A DNA stretch of 64,000 bases from contig CAVPGM010000009.1 of the NCBI GenBank assembly GCA_963703945.1, forward strand, positions 62,001 to 126,000. The letters run 5' to 3'. This document shows positions 63,785-64,000 of this stretch, one piece after another. The DNA is from JALORV01 sp963703945 (GTDB taxonomy: Bacteria > Pseudomonadota > Gammaproteobacteria > Burkholderiales > Burkholderiaceae_F). How positions within the stretch are numbered: the first letter of the stretch is position 1; each line of letters starts with the position of its first letter. Made by a program: the position numbers and the translations under genes. A model generated the notes under the pieces. The model ran no database searches. It worked only from the letters and a program-made list of their open reading frames with translations, and was not told the origin of the DNA.

Positions 63785-64000
63785 TCAGTTGATCTTCATG
63801 CCGGCACTGGCTTTGCCGGGCAGGACGGCTCGTCCGCCGCGCAAGGTGTCCCCATGCTTGCGCTCCTTGCGACTCTCAGCGCGGCGCCGTCCGCGATCCG
63901 TTTTCGGCGACCAGCTGCATCGCGAAATTCGCGGCGGATTCGCCGTCAAAGCTCGTCGGCAACGGAGCACGTGGCGGCTGTGTGGGCTCGGTCTCCAGAC
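63785..64000 (-). CDS. C-terminal end of an unrecognised gene upstream of the DUF2126 gene, partial
   Basis: Two reverse frames make sense only together. One reads PTSFDGESAANFAMQLVAEN and stops at 63876. The other continues RKERKHGDTLRGGRAVLPG to a stop at 63785, eleven bases before the DUF2126 start. Moving from the first to the second needs removal of one base near 63870-63900, the same shift seen in the other broken genes. I do not recognise the family. The tight spacing says it belongs to the same transcript. The alternative is that the protein ends at 63876 and the rest is spacer. Confidence 0.5.
   Translation of the reverse strand, partial: VWRPSPHSRHVLRCRRALTANPPRISRCSWSPKTDRGRRRAESRKERKHGDTLRGGRAVLPGKASAGMKIN

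Overview
The window is 64 kb of high-GC chromosomal DNA from a betaproteobacterium, most likely of the order Burkholderiales. The evidence is gene order: hfq-hflX-hflK-hflC-DUF2065-hisZ-purA, ndk-rlmN-pilW-rodZ-ispG-hisS-yfgM-bamB-der, surE-pcm-nlpD-rpoS, thrS-infC-rpmI-rplT-pheS-pheT-ihfA-merR, rpsF-priB-rpsR-rplI-dnaB and alaC-hom-thrC-mobB-moeA-moaD-moaE all occur in the arrangement usual for that group. PriB encoded between rpsF and rpsR, and a HisZ regulatory subunit, fit as well. Almost everything is housekeeping; there is no prophage, integrase, transposase or CRISPR array.

Layout. 1-8 kb (reverse strand): an efflux adaptor cut by the window edge, under a promoter that carries a TetR-type palindrome; then the fluoride channel crcB, molybdenum-cofactor genes and threonine biosynthesis. 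8-11 kb (forward): a Mth938-domain protein, a Bcp peroxiredoxin and a PIN-PhoH ATPase. 10.7-20 kb (reverse): two small conserved proteins (DUF456, DUF47), dnaB, the rpsF ribosomal operon, a sirtuin, an AlkB-type hydroxylase, rlmB and rnr. tRNA-Leu is at 20.2 kb. 20.4-36.5 kb: a very long reverse-strand array covering purine, histidine and isoprenoid synthesis, Hfl proteins, outer-membrane assembly and RNA modification. 36.7-42 kb: rlmD, an exonuclease and the rpoS group. 42.1-42.5 kb: a MITE-like element and tRNA-Pro. 42.6-50.4 kb: the ihfA-pheT-pheS-rplT-rpmI-infC-thrS cluster and tRNA-Val. 50.5-56.7 kb: mixed orientation (GNAT acyltransferase, relA, an MtfA-like peptidase, a flavodoxin-like protein, a hydrolase, 3-hydroxybutyrate dehydrogenase). 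56.6-64 kb (reverse): a gene set of transglutaminases, a circularly permuted ATP-grasp/alpha-E protein and a DUF2126 protein, whose chemistry is not established; this is the best candidate for an undescribed system.

A striking property is the number of single-base frame disruptions. thrC, hisZ, surE (twice), pheT, relA, the DUF2126 gene and probably the gene at the right edge each need removal of exactly one extra base to restore a full-length family member. pheT is essential, so this pattern looks like systematic insertion errors in the sequence rather than gene decay. I annotate these as genes, with the break positions given.

Regulatory signals visible include promoters for rpsF and tRNA-Leu, terminator or attenuator hairpins before pheS and thrS and after rplI and tRNA-Leu, structured leaders before rpsF and rpmI, an AUC start for infC, and a probable CUG start coupling hflX to hfq. 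The only gene-free stretch above 300 bases (42118-42499) is filled mainly by the MITE-like element.
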